A DNA stretch of 8,467 bases from an uncultured Streptococcus sp. (lineage in GTDB: Bacteria > Bacillota > Bacilli > Lactobacillales > Streptococcaceae): contig CABSRC010000075.1 in NCBI GenBank assembly GCA_902480035.1, positions 1-8,467 on the forward strand, written 5' to 3'. Made by a program: the position numbers and the translations under genes. This document shows positions 6,233 to 8,467 of this stretch, piece by piece. Position 1 is the stretch's first letter. Each line of letters opens with the position of its first letter. The notes below the pieces were generated by a model. It did no database searches and was not told the DNA's origin. It saw nothing but the letters and a program-made list of their open reading frames with translations.

Positions 6233-6292
6233 TTGTCTCAGCGGACCGATTCTAGATAGTCTTTTTCTCAAAAAAATGATATCATATTGTCT

Positions 6293-8467
6293 ATGGAAAC
6301 TATTGATTTAAAGGGCTTGTCCCTCAGTGAAGTCCGCAAGAAAATGGATCGCGGACAAACCAATGATTTTACAACGAATACAAGTACCAGTACCTGGCAA
6401 ATCATCAAGCGCAACGTCTTCACCTTGTTTAATACCTTAAACTTTGTGATTGCTGTGGCCTTGGCTGCTGTACAGGCCTGGAGCAATATGATCTTTTTTG
6501 CAGTCATTTGCTTCAATGCCATTACAGGGATCATGACCGAGATGCGCGCCAAGCGGATGATTGATAAGCTCAACCTCATGAGTCGTGAGCTAGTGACTGT
6601 CATTCGTGACGGGGAAAAAGATGCGATTCCACCAGAAAAGCTTGTTCTAGGTGATTTAATGCTCTTGTCTTCGGGTGAGCAGATCCCTAGTGATGCCGAA
6701 GTCATGTCTGGTATCGCTGAAGCCAATGAGGCTATGCTGACTGGTGAGAGTGATCTGGTCTTAAAAGAAGTTGGCGATGAACTGCTTTCTGGTAGTTATA
6801 TTGCCAGTGGTCAAGTCTATGCCCGTGTCAAGCGAGTTGGAGCAAACAACTATGCCAACAAACTGATGATGGAAGCTAAAACCTTGAAGCCTATCAATTC
6901 GCGTATTCTTTATAACTTAGCGAAAATTTCTAGCTTCACTGGTAAAATTATCATTCCATTTGGCCTTGCCCTCTTCTTTGAAGCACTGTTGATCAAGATG
7001 CTACCGATCAAGGATTCTGTCGTGAATTCTTCCACAGCTCTCTTGGGAATGTTGCCAAAGGGAATTGCCCTACTGACGGTTACATCTCTTTTGACAGCGG
7101 TTATTAAGCTCGGTATGCGCAAGGTTCTTGTCCAAGAAATGTACTCAGTAGAAACCTTGGCGCGTGTGGATACCTTGTGTCTTGATAAGACCGGTACCAT
7201 CACTCAAGGGAAGATGACAGTCGAAGCTCTCCATAGCTTATCTGATCATTTTTCTGAGGAAACCATCAAAGTTATCCTTTCAGCTTACATGCAAAATAGC
7301 GAGGACACCAATCCTACTGCTCAAGCTATTCGCAAGGCTTATGGGGAGTTGGAGCATGCTTATACTGCGGAAAACATTATTCCTTTCTCAAGTGATCGGA
7401 AATGGGGAGCCATGTACCTATCCAACCTTGGAACCGTCTTTCTCGGTGCTCCTGAAATGCTCCTTAAAAAAAATCCAGCTGCTGTCGTCGAAGCACAAGC
7501 TCGTGGATCGCGCGTGCTCGTCTTAGCTCACAGTTCAGAACTGATCAGAATGCAGGAATTGAAACTTCCTGAAAATCTTGAAGGAATTGCGGTTATTGAG
7601 ATTACAGACCCCATTCGTGAAGGGGCTTCAGATACTCTTGAGTATTTGCGCTCTCAAGGAGTGGATCTCAAAATCATCTCCGGTGATAACCCTGTGACGG
7701 TCTCTTATATCGCTCAACAAGCTGGCTTCAAAAATTATGAGAACTACATCGATTGTTCAAAAATTTCTGATGATCAATTAGTGGATCAAGCAGAAGAAAC
7801 AGCTATCTTTGGGCGCGTGTCTCCTCACCAGAAAAAACTGCTCATCCAAACCTTGAAAGCAGCTGGTCGGACGACTGCTATGACAGGAGATGGGGTCAAT
7901 GATATCCTTGCTCTTCGCGAAGCAGACTGCTCCATCGTGATGGCCGAGGGAGATCCCGCAACCCGTCAAATTGCCAATATTGTTCTTTTGAACTCTGACT
8001 TTAATGACGTTCCAGAAATTCTTTTTGAAGGCCGTCGTGTGGTGAATAACATTGGACGAATCGCTCCAATCTTCTTTATCAAAACGATCTATTCCTTCCT
8101 CTTGGCTATCATCTGTATTGCCAGTGCTCTCTTCTTTAACGTCAACTATTTGCTGATTTTCCCTTTCATTCCTATTCAAATCACCCTGATTGACCAATTC
8201 GTCGAAGGATTCCCACCATTTGTGTTGACCTTTGAACGCAATATCAAACCAGTTGAAAAACACTTCTTGAGACGTTCCCTTCTGTTAGCCTTACCAAGCG
8301 CCTTGATGGTCGTCTTTAGTGTTTTGTTCATTCGCCTTTGGGGAGCAAGCCATGGTTGGTCTGCAGCCGATATGTCTACTGTATCCTACTACTTACTTGG
8401 ATCCATCGGTTTCCTATCCGTTATCCGTGCTTGCCTGCCACTAAATATCTGGCGGGCCCTCCTCATC
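6293..8467 (+). CDS. P-type cation-transporting ATPase, Exp7/CtpE-like group (3' end outside window)
   Basis: This membrane ATPase pumps a cation using an aspartyl-phosphate intermediate. The 725 codons seen carry all core motifs: actuator TGES (150-153), phosphorylation site DKTGT with Asp298, hinge TDP (438-440) and TGDGVND (531-537). Membrane helices fall around 43-85 (M1-M2), 214-272 (M3-M4) and from about 590 onward. No N-terminal metal-binding domain is present. It resembles pneumococcal exported protein 7 (Exp7) and more distantly mycobacterial CtpE, reported as a calcium pump; the ion here is unproven. M4 has LPKGI (Pro255, Lys256) where calcium pumps have Pro-Glu-Gly; M6 keeps Asp634 and Glu638. 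The family is roughly 780 residues, so about 50 are missing. ATG 6293 is the best start (TTG 6287 is possible; TAG at 6257 closes the frame), but no Shine-Dalgarno precedes it. Confidence 0.92.
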   Translation, partial: METIDLKGLSLSEVRKKMDRGQTNDFTTNTSTSTWQIIKRNVFTLFNTLNFVIAVALAAVQAWSNMIFFAVICFNAITGIMTEMRAKRMIDKLNLMSRELVTVIRDGEKDAIPPEKLVLGDLMLLSSGEQIPSDAEVMSGIAEANEAMLTGESDLVLKEVGDELLSGSYIASGQVYARVKRVGANNYANKLMMEAKTLKPINSRILYNLAKISSFTGKIIIPFGLALFFEALLIKMLPIKDSVVNSSTALLGMLPKGIALLTVTSLLTAVIKLGMRKVLVQEMYSVETLARVDTLCLDKTGTITQGKMTVEALHSLSDHFSEETIKVILSAYMQNSEDTNPTAQAIRKAYGELEHAYTAENIIPFSSDRKWGAMYLSNLGTVFLGAPEMLLKKNPAAVVEAQARGSRVLVLAHSSELIRMQELKLPENLEGIAVIEITDPIREGASDTLEYLRSQGVDLKIISGDNPVTVSYIAQQAGFKNYENYIDCSKISDDQLVDQAEETAIFGRVSPHQKKLLIQTLKAAGRTTAMTGDGVNDILALREADCSIVMAEGDPATRQIANIVLLNSDFNDVPEILFEGRRVVNNIGRIAPIFFIKTIYSFLLAIICIASALFFNVNYLLIFPFIPIQITLIDQFVEGFPPFVLTFERNIKPVEKHFLRRSLLLALPSALMVVFSVLFIRLWGASHGWSAADMSTVSYYLLGSIGFLSVIRACLPLNIWRALLI

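Noticed and set aside
6268..6726. 152-codon minus-strand open frame over the ATPase 5' end
   Set aside because: Antisense shadow of conserved actuator-domain sequence, low-complexity composition, no family resemblance.
7778..8263. 161-codon minus-strand open frame opposite the P-type ATPase
   Set aside because: It mirrors the ATPase catalytic and membrane region, shows no domain and has no promoter or neighbour in that direction.
1..8467. CRISPR array, insertion sequence, prophage or toxin-antitoxin island
   Set aside because: No regularly spaced repeats, transposase motifs, terminal repeats or composition break; gene content is core and tightly packed.

Overview
The window is chromosomal DNA of a Streptococcus, most likely a viridans-group species. 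The grounds are the moderate-low GC, the protein sequences, and the gene order plsC-comEA-comEC-(DUF805)-holA-sodA, which as I remember it also occurs in S. mutans. No phage, IS, CRISPR, tRNA or rRNA signal is visible. Both window ends cut through genes: the 3' end of sodA on the left and the 3' end of a P-type ATPase gene on the right.

Positions 1-6117 are all on the minus strand. In transcription order they hold plsC (phosphatidic acid synthesis), a terminator, a competence sigma-X (ComX) promoter, comEA and comEC (DNA uptake, overlapping by 20 nt), a DUF805 membrane protein gene, holA (DNA polymerase III delta) and sodA (Mn-type superoxide dismutase). Candidate housekeeping promoters sit before plsC, before the DUF805-holA pair and before sodA. 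These would let the essential holA and sodA be expressed outside competence, although they lie downstream of the competence operon.

A 175-bp divergent region (6118-6292) separates plsC from a plus-strand P-type cation ATPase of the Exp7/CtpE-like group. It is the densest regulatory stretch: a clear plsC promoter with a perfect -10 box, a 13-codon leader ORF whose stop overlaps the plsC Shine-Dalgarno, a hairpin over the leader start codon, and a word partly resembling a FabT box. The ATPase start has no Shine-Dalgarno.

Most of the window is ordinary conserved streptococcal core genome, and I see no undescribed multi-gene system. The best leads are small-scale: the plsC leader, the fused terminator/sigma-X promoter, the Lys in the M4 ion-site motif of the ATPase, and the cre-like word on the sodA -10 box.
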